DNA of 64,000 nucleotides, taken from Cymbomonas tetramitiformis. Lineage: Eukaryota > Chlorophyta > Pyramimonadophyceae > Pyramimonadales > Pyramimonadaceae. The stretch is taken from assembly GCA_001247695.2 (NCBI GenBank), contig LGRX02034761.1, forward strand, positions 31,356-95,355. Reading direction: 5' to 3'. A program made the translations under genes and the position numbers. The notes below the pieces were generated by a model. It had not been told where the DNA came from. It ran no database searches and saw only the letters and a program-made list of their open reading frames with translations. Shown here piece after piece: positions 38,201-50,261 of the stretch; the first letter of the stretch is position 1, and each line of letters starts with the position of its first letter.

Positions 38201-41200
38201 GATATGCGCGTCGGCATTCGTCATGACCCTGGCTGTGCGCGCCGGCGTCGTCATGACCCTGGCTGTGCCAGCGCCGGCATCCGTCATGACCCTGGATGCG
38301 TCGGCGTCGTCATGACCCTGGATGTCTTGGCGCCGGCATTCGTCATGACCCTGGATGGCGCCGACGTCGTCATGACCCTGGCTGTGCGCGCCGGCATTCG
38401 TCATGACCCTGGATGTGCGCATTGGCATCTGTCATGACCCTGGATGTGCGCGTCGGCATTCGTCAAGACCCTGGATGACGCGCCGGCATTCGTCATGACC
38501 CTGGATGTGCGCGTCGGCGTACCGTCTGACCTGGATGTGCCGCGCCCGGCATCCGTCATGACCCTGGATGTGCGCGCCAGCATTCGTCACTTGACCCTGG
38601 ATGGCCACCCACGCCGGCATTCGTCATCACCCTGAATGTGCGCGCCGGCATTCGTCATGACCCTGGATAATGCGCGCCGGCATTCGTCATGACCCTGGCT
38701 ATGCTTGAGCGCCCGGCATTAAGTCATGACCCTGGATGTCGCGGCGGCATCCGTCATGACCCTGGATAATGTAGCGTCGGCATTCGTCATGACCCTGGAT
38801 GTGTAGCGTCGGCGCATTGATCATGACCCTGGATGTATGCGGCGCCCGGCGTGCGTCATGACCCTGAATCGTGCGGTGGCATCTGTCATGACCTGAATGT
38901 CTTCGCCGACATCCGTCATGACCCTGGATGTGCGCGCCGACATCCGTCATGACCCTGGATGTGCGCGCCGGCATTCGTCATGCCCTGGATGTGCGCGTCG
39001 GCATTCGTCATGACCCTGGATGTGCGCGCCGGCATCCGTCATGACCCTGGATGTGCGCGCCAGCATTCGTCATGACCCTGGATGTGCACGCCGGCATTCG
39101 TCATCACCCTGGATGTGCGCGCCGGCATTCGTCATGACCCTGGATGTGGCGTCGGCATTGTCAAGACCCTGGATGTGCGCGTTGGCATTGCGTCAAGACC
39201 TTGGATGTGTGCGTTGGCATTCGTCATGACCCTGGATGTGCGCGCCGACATTAGTCATAACCCTGGATGTGCGCGTCGGCATTCGTCATGACCCTGGATG
39301 TGTGCGTCGGCTTCCGTCATGACCCTGGATGTGCGCGTTGGCATTCGTCAAGACCTTGGATGTGCGTGTTGGCATTCGTCATGACCCTGGATGTGCGCGT
39401 GTTTCTGGCAGGAATTAGAAACGTGGATCGCATCACAAGGTATACCACGTCGCTTTCAACGTCCCTGGCTGCGGGGCGATTAATGGGGGGCGTCGTCAGT
39501 GAGGAGATGTTGAAACGGTAAGTGGCCTTGAAGCCCTTGCCAGCCTACACCTGTGAGCGGATGCGTGTTTGACTGCACTCTGGCACGCGTGCCTTTTGCC
39601 ATGGCGGTTTGGAATCCCACCGGCTGCCATTGTATATCCGGGATCATTGGGATTGGGGTCACATTTTTGGAAGTCGGGTATAGTAATATCGCAAAAAGCA
39701 GTTGACACTGTCCATTATACGAACATAATAGTCCGTTCGCTGAGCGAGCAGACACTCAGTGACCAATCATAGTCACGCACGGTGAATGTTCGTTCTTTCG
39801 CAAGCACTACTCATGCTTCGGCAGATTTCACTATTAAGTGTGAAGCCCTTGGATCTGTGTCATCAACTCTTCATCCATCGTTCTGATCAGACGATCACTG
39901 TCGTCCCCTACAGATCCGATCCTACGGCTCCGATCTGATCACAACTTTCTCACCCTTCTAGACACTGCACAGAGACCCTAGAGTTAGGGTTTCTTAGGGT
40001 TTCATCAGGGTTTGACTTGATGTGAGCTACAGTGGGCCTAGACAGTCTTTACACCTAACTGATCAGCAGGGATTGCAGATTCCAACACCCTTCTGAAGCG
40101 ATTGCCAGTCCTCGGGAATGGTGCCCATTTGCTAGAGCCAGACTTAGGGGTGGTGCCCGTGCTCTAGCACCAGTTATCGGGGTGGTGCCCATGCGCCAAC
40201 GCCAGTCTTTGGGGTGGTGCCCCTTCATTTCTCATTCTCCATCGTCTCCTCGGATTGCACTGTAGATGCACCGCAATGCCTGACGTGGATTTCCTCGTTA
40301 CCTTGCACCCAGCATAGTCTGCATCCGTGTAAATTGAGAGTGGAAGTCCATTCTCCACACACCCCCCCGGGCTGCCACAGTCCGGAGCACCAGCTCATAG
40401 TCCAACGTCCCCTTCAGATATTTGAGCACCCGCTTGAGCGCCTCAAAGTGCTCAGGCCCATAGGTAGCGCTGAATTTAGAGAGCAGATACCGCCATGTCC
40501 GGCAGCGGGCAGCATTGCACACACAACTGTGATCACACTGGTGAGCCGTGATCCCCATTGGCACTCTTGCTCCACCATCTTGCTCATGCTCGCATCCCTG
40601 GATGCCCAAGCCTTCACATGCTGCAGCTTGGCATCATCATCCGAGACCAGATCAGGCATGCCCAAAAGATCCTCGTCATCCACCATGTATGACATTTTCC
40701 TTGCATTGCCGGCAACCCACGCTGGGCCCGAGTCCTGAGAAGCCAAGGCCTGCTTGTAGTCTCCGCAATAAAATAACTTCATCTTCAACAGATGTGCACC
40801 CCCCAGATATGCTGATCTCCATCTTCACTGTCATCATCCGATTAGAGGAGTAGGGCGGTGCATGGCCATCTCAGCATAGTCCAAGATGTCATAATTATTA
40901 CCCATAAAGATGTTGTGCTGGTTCTGCACCCTGGACTTGTACCAGAACTGCCTCGGCGATATAGCATATCCGCGTTCATGATGCTCCACTCTGCCAGCCT
41001 CCCAGACAGCCTTGCCAGCAGGGTACCTCCCAGTGAAGGATGCCCCAATAGTGTCCACATATACAAACGAGTCATACACCAGTGACACCGAGCAAAATGT
41101 GTGCCTGCCCTGGGAATAACGGTGCACTGACTTCTTCCCAGCAGACCTCCTGGAAGTGCTGGAATCAGCACTCCCGCCCCGAGATGCCTTAGTACCGTCC

Positions 41201-44200
41201 GGACAGGGGGACTCCCCAGCAACCACATCTCTCCAAGTTCTCATAGTGCTTTCCTCCAGAACAGTATCCAGCACCCCGTAGTAGTTGAAGAGCGGGCGCG
41301 GCGAGACACCAGGCTCTGCATGATGTAGTCGCCTGACCCGTGCAACAACACTGTCCCTCGGCACGGTGAAAGGCACCCCCTCAAAGTCACCACCTGACCG
41401 AGGTGACTGTTGATGTCCCGTCTCGCTCGGTCCTGCTATAGCCAACGCGAACACCAGCGAACACCAGCTCCCCGGTGTCCGAAATGCCGGGACATAGGAC
41501 CTCCTCCTCTCCAACCAATGCACCAGCAGCACCGGGAAGCTTGCCGTCCCGCTTGTAGTCCAACCCCCGCTTCTCAATCTTGTCCCGCAGCTCAGGCCGT
41601 CGCTTCAGAAATTCCTCGCGCACCTTCAGGTTTGTCATGGAACAGGCCTCGGCCGAGTGCCCTTTTAGCGTGACACGTCGAACACTCAACCTTCTTCATC
41701 AGTTCCCTCTTCTTCTGCTCCTCCTGCTTTCGTCTATCCTCGACAAGTCCCGCACCTCGCTCAATATCCCCCGTGGACACCGAGAGAATGTTGTCCCAGT
41801 GCGCACTGGCCGCTTCCTCCAGCTCAGTAAAACTGGGTAAGTCGACCCAATACTTCGTCTTGATGTGCTCGAACTTCGGGTGTAGCGACAGTATCGCCAC
41901 AGACACAAAAATGATCTCAACCGTCGCGACGTCAATAAATTATGTACTTTGTGAGTCTGTCCGCGACACGTATTCGCTTCGCGAAGCAATTCCCTGACTT
42001 CAAGAAAAACAGGCAACGGGTTGCCCAGCACTCCCAGCTTCGCTGCCTGTGCGAATAGAGCCTTCACCTGCTTCACAAAATAAGCACATCCAGTGTTACG
42101 CCGAAGCTGGTAAAGTCGTGCCCACGCGGCACACCCGTCTGCTTCCTCTGAATAGCCACGAACCACTGCATTAGCTGACTTCGTCGTCACACATACAAGA
42201 AGTCGTATAGCACAGCGTTAGCCTCCTCAGAAAAGTCCGGATGCGCCCGAATGTCCGACAACTGTCGGTTCTCTGCCACCAATATCGCCAGCAGCCTGTG
42301 TCGACAACACGCCGACACTCTACCTCGGAACTCCAGCCACGAGTTGTCGTCCTCAGACCCCTGTCCCGAGTAATACTGGTCAGATGTAAATCCTTTCATC
42401 ATATCTGAAAGGGCAGGAGCACACGGTGTCGTTCTTGACAGCGAATTTCCCATAAGTTCTTATCGCAGCTCACAGAGTTCTACACGGTTTTTTTCTCGTT
42501 CCGCGTTCCAACGCAATACGATTCTGTTCGCGCTCCGCGTTCAACACAGCAAACAACTCCAAGATGCCCTGAGTGTTAACCAATTCTGTGCTCCCACCGG
42601 GTCCCATTTCTGGTTTCTCCTCATGCCGTGAACTCCCCAACGGAGAGCCCGGGCCAGCTCTACAGCGTCCTGCGTCTTTACCAGACATAATGAAGATTTC
42701 CGCGCACAGTGGAACTTTGCATGATAGTTTTGTATAGACTCCACTTCACAATTGAAGTGGGCCCATAAACTTTTGGAAGTCAGTTGTGATAATAGCGCAA
42801 AAAGCAGTTGACACTGTCCATTACACAAACTTAATAGTCCATTCGCTGAGCGAGCAGACACTCAGCGACCAATCACAGTCATGCACAGTGAATGTTCGTT
42901 CTTTCGCAAGCACTACTCATGCTTCGGCAGATTTCACTATTGAGTGTGAAGCCCTTGGATCTGTGTCATCAACTCTTCATCCATCGTTCTGATCAGACGA
43001 TCACTGTCGTCCCCTACAGATCCGATCCTACGGCTCCGATCTGATCACAACTTTCTCACCATTCTAGACACTGCACAGAGACCCTAGAGTTAGGGTTTCT
43101 TAGGGTTTCATCAGGGTTTGGCTTGCTGTGAGCTACAGTGGGCCTAGACAGTCTTTACACCTAACCGATCAGCAGGGATTGCAGATACCAACACACAGCG
43201 TGAAGCACCCTGGTGGGCAAGGTGGTGATGTGGAGTGTGATGGGCTAGTTTGACGGTTGTGCGTGCTCTCTCGCTTGCGTCTGCTGTACTGCGATGACCA
43301 ATTTGCCGAATTTGCCTCATGAGCTGACTTTTGAGGTGTGCATGAGCTACATGGGATGATGCAGGTACCAGACTCCTCGTTCCTTCGTACTCGTGATGGG
43401 CAGCGGCATCTCTTGCCTGGGGGTCTATTTTCTTGCAGAAACCTCCTCGGATAAGTTGTACTTTGGTTGCGCGATGTCTTCTTTCGGTTTTGGATGGGTG
43501 GGAATTCTCTTATCTGCTATTATATTCGAGCAATGGGGGGAAGCAGTGTACGGCATTGTGAACTTCTTCAACATCTTTTTCACCAACTTCCTCGGTTCCG
43601 TCATCGGTTCGATAGCCTTGTTCGCTGAGGGTACGTTCATCGCTTTGCTCAGTGTGATCCTGAGAATGGTTGTTTCAAGATACCTCGGCAGAGTTTTGCG
43701 ACAGTCATTAATGCTCTATTATGTGGATTATCTTTCATGCAGCTATGGTCGGAGGACTGTCAGATTTCTTGAGATCCCGACCAATGGGATTTGGAATTTG
43801 GAAAGCACTTTGGCATCTGTGAAGATGGATAGAGGCTGCTGGTCTGAGTGATGATGGGCAGAATCGTAAACAGTTTTGTGGGCGGGGGTTTCATACACAG
43901 AATATAACGATGACGCGCAACTTGACTACGAAGGGTCCAAGTATTGTTTTGGCAATGAGTGTTTTGATACGACATATTATGTACTGCTGGGTCTTGCAAT
44001 CACAGGGACTATTGCGTACATGGTCTTTGCTTACGCATCGCTAGATGAGCATGCAAAGCTGCTGTTGGAACCATATACAGAACTTCCCGAACTTCCCGAA
44101 AATCGTGCGATGATCAACGTCGAAGGATATTCCAGTGAGCCATCGAAAGATGGCACTGTATCTACAAACAAAGAATCTCCAACGTTTGAGCAATACGCAA

Positions 44201-44208
44201 GGGCATAA
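32257..44208 (+). CDS. Nodulin-like (NFD4) major facilitator superfamily transporter
   Basis: A membrane transporter spread over many exons. Supported pieces: 32257-32364 (ATG; WFSRFHVFAAGLLFMFTQ, first membrane span), 33022-33130 (TELGYSQDEVDWLGVAKSAS, a family hallmark), to 33342, about 33762-33882 (TSMANFPKHRALTS), 34571-34728 (SLGGAFFSEYDEYAD, LLCGLLPGFVAFF), about 35048-35200, about 35573-35699, about 37086-37191, 37496-37549 (TTDNIQQIAMSVLG), 39412-39517 (SLAAGRLMGGVVSEEMLK), 43365-43630, 43901-44208 (YCFGNECFDTTYY, then a hydrophilic tail). Phases match at the last five junctions. Exons between about 32365 and 33021 and around 34000-34400 were not resolved. Substrate unknown. Two introns contain a long minisatellite and a copia insertion. 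Confidence 0.8.
32515..32645. repeat. ~30-bp tandem repeat (about five copies) in the MFS gene
   Basis: Copies of a unit containing TTCAACGGTTGATACCAAAG and CCTTGG follow one another with small length changes. It lies in the first intron. Confidence 0.8.
37800..39400. repeat. 31-bp minisatellite, about 50 copies, in an MFS-gene intron
   Basis: About 1.6 kb of a 31-bp unit made of CGTCATGACCCTGGATG followed by TGCGCGCCGGCATT, with many substitutions and small indels. It fills the intron between exons 37496-37549 and 39412-39517 almost completely; the last copy ends a few bases before the splice acceptor. It is not a CRISPR array: there are no unique spacers. Confidence 0.92.
39668..43193 (-). 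mobile_element. Gutted Ty1/copia-type retrotransposon inside an MFS-gene intron
   Basis: Two 420-bp direct repeats at 39668-40087 and 42774-43193 (about 95% alike by eye) start TGTTGG and end TTCCA on the minus strand. A purine run (AGAAGGG) precedes the 3' LTR. Between them only about 2.7 kb remains, holding Gag pieces and the RT end/RNase H start. No integrase and little RT are present. No matching target duplication was found (ATTTT left, CACAG right), so the ends may be rearranged. It lies between MFS exons 39412-39517 and 43365-43630, whose phases match across it, so the host gene may still be expressed. Confidence 0.82.
40164..42688 (-). pseudogene. Copia Gag-Pol remnants
   Basis: Read 5' to 3' on the minus strand: short Gag-like frames (42688-42470, 42453-42187, 42190-41699); a zinc-knuckle-like CSTCHAK ... 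GHSAEAC split by a frameshift near 41680; an unassigned frame (41577-40834); then the RT C-terminal hallmark (FEALKRVLKYLKGTLDYEL, about nt 40470-40415). The copia RNase H start (IYTDADYAGCKVTRKSTSG) follows in another frame at about 40335-40280. The order is copia-like, but most of integrase and RT is deleted. Confidence 0.7.
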
Positions 44209-44774
44209 GAATTGTGAATCACTGTGAGTACTCACCAATGAAGAGTCGCTCAGGGCTCTCGCTGCTTGAGGAAATACAGAAACTTAGTTGGATGCTATCC
44301 TTTCACAGCAGCACTTGGTTCTAAAACAGGCCCTTACCTGATTTTGTGTTGAAAACAAACGACCACTTGATGCAGGGAAAACTTATATACTGCAATAGAA
44401 TAAAATAGAATAATAAGGGAATGCGTATGGGGGGGCATGGCAAGTTGATTTCTGTGAAGACTTGGGAAATAAAGAATCCATACCTTAACGTTCATTGAGT
44501 GTAGAACGTTTTCAATCTAACTCAGATTCTGTCATAATGTGTGAAGTGTTGCGATTACCGTGTCTACATTATTGATTTTGAAATTAAATAATTATTTTGC
44601 CCCAAAACGACCTATGTAAAAAAAATAACAAACAATTAATTGGTTTGCTCGATTCCCGGTGGTGAAAAAAAAAAACCAAAGTCGATTAATTAATTAATTA
44701 TTCGACAGCCCCTCCACTAAAAGAACAAATAACAAGGCCGTAATCAATTGGAATGTCGCCGAAACCTGCCAACG
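44209..44774. other. AT-rich spacer after the MFS gene
   Basis: A low-complexity AT-rich stretch with poly-A runs and ATTAATTAATTA near 44683-44700. The first part is probably the 3' flank of the transporter gene. No gene is seen. Confidence 0.5.
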
Positions 44775-45194
44775 ATGACAAACTGTCAAAATAATGCTCG
44801 ACCCGTCAAAATCGCTCTCACTGCACACCACCACACGCCGGCGGACTCGGGACTGTATCAATATCATAATTTAATGGGGGACTCGGCGGTGTGTATCTTA
44901 TGTAAATGCGGCCATGCCACTTGTAAATGTGAGAAGACGACCCTGGGTGACATGGCCAAGCTGCGCCGTTCGTTAGACAAACGTCAACAGGCGTCACGCA
45001 TGAGCTTCGGTGCGAATCGCGGTGTCGCTCCCACAGCAGTGAACAGTGATCCTGTTGTAACTCGTCCCGAGCCCAAGGGGTGCAACTGCACCGCGACGGA
45101 CGTGGCCCGGGCATTGACGTCGGTACGTCCCACTCCAAAAAACCCCCGTCGTTCGTTGAGAGGTGAACTGCCGGTATTTTGCGTCGACTGGTGA
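44775..45194 (+). CDS. Hypothetical Cys-rich protein
   Basis: From the ATG at 44775 a 139-residue frame ends at TGA 45192-45194. It contains a Cys cluster (CILCKCGHATCKCEK) and a later CNC, and is basic near the C-terminus. I do not recognise the family. It lies at the left edge of an AT-rich island that holds transposase and PHD genes, so it may belong to a mobile element. The bases 45195-45564 hold no supported gene. Confidence 0.4.
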   Translation: MTNCQNNARPVKIALTAHHHTPADSGLYQYHNLMGDSAVCILCKCGHATCKCEKTTLGDMAKLRRSLDKRQQASRMSFGANRGVAPTAVNSDPVVTRPEPKGCNCTATDVARALTSVRPTPKNPRRSLRGELPVFCVDW

Positions 45195-45564
45195 AACACT
45201 TCGACACGCATAACTCTTAAAATGTCTCGATAATAGAAATTTTAATGTATATACATACAACATTATGTTTGTCAATTAGGTTTGGGGTGTAAAGTCGTTC
45301 AGGTTCAAACCCAGCGGTGGAACGCGTATCCACAGAAAATTCAATATAACCCGAGGTTTTAACGAGGAAACCTCCTCTATACTGTACTGTCGTTTTGTCT
45401 GTACCGTCTCGTCTCCGTACTGCATTCGTGACAGCATGTCAATTTCCGCGTCTCTGGTTGGAGGTCCACCGTTTTTCGTCGACGGCAGTACAGTACAGAC
45501 AAGAAAAGTGACGACGGTATAGAGGCAGAGGCGTGGATATATCGCCCAAATAAAATTTCTCAGA

Positions 45565-46264
45565 ATGAAGTATGGGGAAAATCCCATTAATGGCTTCCCG
45601 CTCTCTCACTACACAACCTACAGGAACCTTCAAGGAAAGCAATTTAACTGGATGAAAAGGAGTAGCACCAGTATGGCCTCTATGGGCTATGCAATTGACT
45701 CCAAGCTCTTCCCTGAATGTGAAACAGGGTATAACAACCGTGTTTCCTCTATTCCTAAATCACTGTATGATTCAAGCAATGTGAGCAGCGCCATTCAAAA
45801 ATACAATATCAAGCAAACTGGATTCTTTCTCACCCCCTGTGGTGGGATGTTGAGAAGATGTCTGATATGAAGCACTCCCTCGGTGTTATCGGGAATAAGC
45901 CCCCAGCATGGTTGGAGAGTTTGGAGCGTCCGAAATGATAATAAACCTGGGAAACCACGACCCTAAAGCTAGATATGTTAAACAATGCTACAGGGGTGCT
46001 CATGACATTCCTGAAGCAAGTGAGTGTCACTGGAAAGGTAATGGTGACAAATCTTCCATCACCCTGATACGCATTCAAAAACTTGACACGGAAGCAAATA
46101 CCATGCATTATTTAAAGTATACTCCAGACCACTTAGATAGTGATAATTTTACCATGAATGAACAGGTGTTTCAATGCCAGTATGACCGCGAATACCGGAT
46201 GGCTGCATTCTCCTTCCTGTTCGAGAGACCATTGATTGTGACAACAATGACACTCCCCCTATAA
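45565..46264 (+). other. Coding-like AT-rich region, unrecognised
   Basis: Two frames, 45565-45870 and 45908-46264, have natural-looking amino-acid composition (NWMKRSSTSMASMGYAIDSK; later FLFERPL) but differ in phase, with stops between them. They may be exons or a frameshifted gene. I recognise no domain. Confidence 0.35.
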
Positions 46265-46300
46265 ATGTGAAATCAGATTTTCAAAACCTGGAAGCCCATT

Positions 46301-48452
46301 ATGACTATTGTCAAGCGAATGGGCGAAATACACGAGGCACTTTCCAAATCAGGTTGGTCGAAAGCGGACATGGCGGAACGTTTCTCGGCCACCGGATTCA
46401 AGTTGCCCGCCGCATTCGCAAGGTTGTCGTACTTTAACTTGGCGTTGGATTGGCTCTATGATCCTATGCACGAAATCGTGAACTTGGGAAACAGGCTTGC
46501 AACAACGCTGCTTGGGCTGGATTTCAACGAGGCCGCGCGCAACTTTGCCGAGGAGGAGGGCCTGCACCCAGAATGGGGGCAAACGGAGTGGGTGCAGAAT
46601 TCGAAAGGTGAGTTTTGTATTAGTGCAACATCTCTGTAATTGTGTTCAATATGTCATACACGTGTTGACGGTATACGGCAACACGGACAGGGGAACCGCA
46701 TGAGGTGTACAAAATGACAAACGGTCCATGGGGATCCCACCGCGTCCGAAGGCTTCGACCACCTTACGTTCTCGGGAAACAGCACTCGCCTTCTTGAAGG
46801 AGTTGCGGGGAGTCACCCGGTGGGGCGATGGGCATAAGCATTTGTTGCGCACCTCAACCGCCTCCAACGGCGCAAAATACGCAAAGCACCTCAAGGCGCA
46901 TGCGGCTTTGAAGGCTTTCGAGTCCAAGTTGTTGGCGGTATTGTCCTCTTGGCCTCGCGATGATGGTGAAGTCGACAATGCGCTGCAGGACATTGTGTCC
47001 AAACTGACTATCATCATACGGGAATGCACTGCGCATTCCATAGAACCTCGGGTACGTATTCAATGTTGGTGTGATATGAGTTCCACATGTCACAGGTATG
47101 TTGAATATATGTTACAAACGTATTGATTCGTACGTGCAGGATATGGAGTATTTGAGAGAGCAGACCAGACTTTTCTTTGAGGACTTGGAAGCGAATGGTC
47201 CTCCACAGTGGCTTGCAATCAACACCCATAAAATCTGGCACTGGGCCGATCTGCTCCTGCGATTCGGACCTGTGCGTGAATGGTGGATGTATGCCTTCGA
47301 GTCCATGAATGGCAAGCTAGCTAGGTGGGTGAAGAACAATGCGTTCCCCGTGGCAAGCATCATGAACGGCTATCTAAGGTTGAAAACCTTGCGCTCCCTA
47401 CGAGGCATCCTGACCATGCTCTTGAACCGAGAAAGAGCTACTGCCGGCCGTGTCCCGCGGGCTTTGATGGCGGGCCCCGCTCCCGGCATCGTGGTCACTA
47501 CCTTCGGGGACAAGGGCAAGCCATTGGAGCTAACGTCCTTGGAGATTGACCAACTGACCCGCTGGATGCGAGCGAGTATTCCCGCTTACCGAAAGCTTTT
47601 TCAACAACATGCTGAGTACGACCTGTTCCGGCGGAGGTGCAACCTGCAAGCTCGCACGCATGTATGTACTATCTGTAGTATACCTGCAACATATTGTCAA
47701 CTTGTTACTGTATGTTTACCATATATTGTAAGTATACTAAGAATATGTTGTCATCACAGGGAGAATGCCGCGCGCTCTAAACATGCAAATAGGTACCGAC
47801 AAGAGGTGGGTGGCGTGCCCGCGATCGCGTTCGGTCCATTGGAGGACCCTGAAGGATGGCTTGGTCGTCAATACACGGCTTACGAGAAGTCGCTCATGAT
47901 GGGTCCCGAACCCATGTGTTCCAAGTACAACAAGGTGAACATCGGCGGTGTCTTCTATCGCACTAGAGACGGGGACAAAGGGAAAGTGACAACCCAGTGT
48001 TTCGTCCGCGCATCCTTCCCCAAGAATGATGCCGATGCCGATGACGAGTGGGAGGACAGGTACGACCTCAACCACCAGTTTGCATGCTTCTTTGCCTTTT
48101 CGTATATCTCTGCAACATATATGCAATACGTCCCCAACATATTGAGGATATGTTGTACGTATATTACAAAAACATTGAACATTTCGTGCGCAGGTATGGT
48201 ATCATCAACGCCATTCTGCGGGTTAGCATTGGCGGTGTGCTCTACACTTTTTTAAAGTGTGATTGGCTACCCGTGCCCACGGAAGCTCAGATCGCAAGCT
48301 TCAAGCTGAAGAACTCCATCCTCGGCGTGGACAAGGTGTCCAAGGCTTACTACACCTTCAACCCATGGGACACCTCCAAGTACACTATGGACAACCGAGA
48401 GCCCTACCTGAGCGGTCGCACGAGTGAGATGGCCGAAATGCATAATCGATGA
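46301..48452 (+). CDS. En/Spm (CACTA)-type transposase, C-terminal DUF4218/DUF4216-like region
   Basis: Exons: 46301-46607, 46691-47051, 47140-47665, 47760-48059, 48194-48452. The last three join with GT-AG borders and matching phases; exon 2 needs a one-base shift near its GGGG run at about 46730. Hallmarks are DWLYDPMHEIVNLGNRL, then the DUF4218-like block (WADLLLRFGPVREWW, YAFESMNGKLARWV), and a final DUF4216-like segment (YGIINAILRVSIGGVLY, LKCDWLPV). These follow the Tnp2 catalytic domain in plant En/Spm transposases. No Tnp2 catalytic part was found upstream, so the copy is 5'-truncated or its N-terminus lies in unresolved exons. Confidence 0.75.
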
Positions 48453-48489
48453 TATCCATGGAATCGCTATATCGGACTTCGGTCGCAGT

Positions 48490-49620
48490 GGAATCGCATG
48501 AATTCTTAGGACTTTGCGAAAAATATTTTTCAAAAAAAATATTTTTTCAGGGTGAAATCGCCAAAAAACCGTTGTTTTTAGCTTGTTTTGGCGTTCTACA
48601 CCATTACGCGGGTGAGGAGTGCAGCGATTCGTGGAATTGAGGGGTTTCACATATCACGTAATTAATCCTGATGGTCACCGCAATTTGAAATTTTGAAAAA
48701 AAATATTTTCTTGGCCCAAATCGGCCGAAAATCGCGTTTTTTTGCCTGTTTTGGCCTGTCGCGGGCCTGTTTTGGCGTTCTACGCCACTCCGCGCGTGTG
48801 GAGTGCTCATATTCGTGGGAATGAGGGTTTTCACATATCACCTAAGCACTCCTGATGGGAATCGCAATTTGAAATTTTGGAAAAAAATATTTTTTGGGCC
48901 CAAATTTCAACAGAAATAGATTTTTTTTGCCTGTTTCGGCCTGTCGCGGGCCTGTTGTGGCGTTCTACGCCACTCCGCGCGTGTGGAGTGCACATATTCG
49001 TGGAAATGAGGGTTTTCACATATCACCTAAGCACTCCTGATGGGAATCGCAATTTGAAATTTTGGAAAAAAAAAAAAAATTGGGCCCAAATTTCAACAGA
49101 AATAGATTTTTTTGCCTGTTTCGGCCTGTCGCGGGCCTATTTTGGCGTTCTACGCCACTCCGCGCGTGTGGAGTGCACATATTCGTGGGAATGAGGGTTT
49201 TCACATATCACCTAAGCACTCCTGATGGGAATCGCAATTTGAAATTTTGGAAAAAAATATTTTTTTGGCCCAAATTTTAACAGAAATCGATTTTTTTGCC
49301 TGTTTCGGCCTGTCGCGGGCCTGTTTTGGCGTTCCACGCCACTCGGCGCGTGCGGCGTGCACACAATCGTGGAAATGAGGGTTTTCACATATCACTTAAA
49401 CACTCCTGATGGGACTCCCAATTTGAAATTTTGGGGAAAAATATATTTTTGGGCCCAAAAATTAACAGAAATCGATTTTTTTGCCTGTTTCGGCCTGTCG
49501 CGGGCCTGTTTTGGCGTTCCACGCCACTCGGCGCGTGCGGCGTGCACACAATCGTGGAAATGAGGGTTTACACATATCACTTAAACACTCCTGATGGGAC
49601 TCACAATTTGAAAATTACCC
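48490..49620 (+). repeat. Array of a 185-bp repeat, left arm of a large inverted repeat
   Basis: CCTGATGG recurs at 48666, 48851, 49035, 49221, 49404 and 49590 (183-186 bp apart). Each unit has a poly-A/AT tract around TTTGGAAAAAAATATTTTT, a CCTGTCGCGGGCC palindrome and a GGCGTTCTACGCCACTC-type palindrome. The outermost unit differs in the same way as the outermost unit of the right array. Short frames inside it are repeat artefacts. Confidence 0.9.
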
Positions 49621-49773
49621 AAATCGATTACAGAATCGTTGTTATGTTGGCATATTTTGCGTGGGCCCTGTTGGGCGTTATGCACAACACGCCGAGAGTA
49701 GATGCTATTCAGCATGGTGTTGTTTGGGTTCTAAGATTCTAGTGATCTATCCTGCTGTGATAGTTATACTTCT

Positions 49774-50229
49774 TCACAACAACCCTAGAATGCGCTGGTG
49801 CTCAGCATCGGTCAACCTATAAAACTCCTTACCGCGGTATTTGCGTCTGGTCATTGTCACTTCCACACACACGACATGATGCGAATATGTCAGACATTTC
49901 TTGGATGTGTCTATGTAGTACTCCTCGCAGCTTTCCTCATCCGCCCACTCATAAAATCGGCCTTCAACGACAAATTCCCCCGGTGTAGCATTTACGCCCT
50001 CCCCACCAGGCGAGTAGTAGTCGTCTCGCATCCCATCCGCGTTGATCACCTGCTTCACCTCGCTCAACGCCTTCACCAAATAGTAGGGGTGATTAGGATC
50101 GCCCCCCGACAGCCTTGCAAAAGTGTTTCCTCGTGCAACCTTCACACTCACGTCATCACGGGCCTCCGCGACTCTTGTTCTGGTGCGCCGGGCATCAGAT
50201 TCGCCCGTAAGTATCGCCCCCAGGATGGA
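49774..50229 (-). CDS. Hypothetical protein between the inverted arrays
   Basis: The frame ends at 49774 and includes GGDPNHPYYLVKALSEVKQV, GEFVVEGRFYEWADEESCEEYY and RKYRGKEFYRLTDAEH. The regular, charged composition looks real. Open frame continues upstream past 50151 to at least about 50229, and no ATG was found, so a 5' exon is likely. The aromatic-rich pattern is vaguely like a chromatin-reader (BAH-like) fold, but I cannot assign it. It is transcribed away from the PHD gene. Confidence 0.45.
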   Translation of the reverse strand, partial: SILGAILTGESDARRTRTRVAEARDDVSVKVARGNTFARLSGGDPNHPYYLVKALSEVKQVINADGMRDDYYSPGGEGVNATPGEFVVEGRFYEWADEESCEEYYIDTSKKCLTYSHHVVCVEVTMTRRKYRGKEFYRLTDAEHQRILGLL

Positions 50230-50261
50230 ATGACTGCGTTCGATCGTGGGGGCGATTCGCC

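Noticed and set aside
37800..39400. CRISPR-like array
   Set aside because: The units abut directly with no unique spacers and drift gradually; it is a eukaryotic intronic minisatellite.
43080..43115. Telomere-like TTAGGGTTT runs
   Set aside because: They are only a few units long and lie at the same place in each copia LTR copy, so they are part of the LTR, not telomere.
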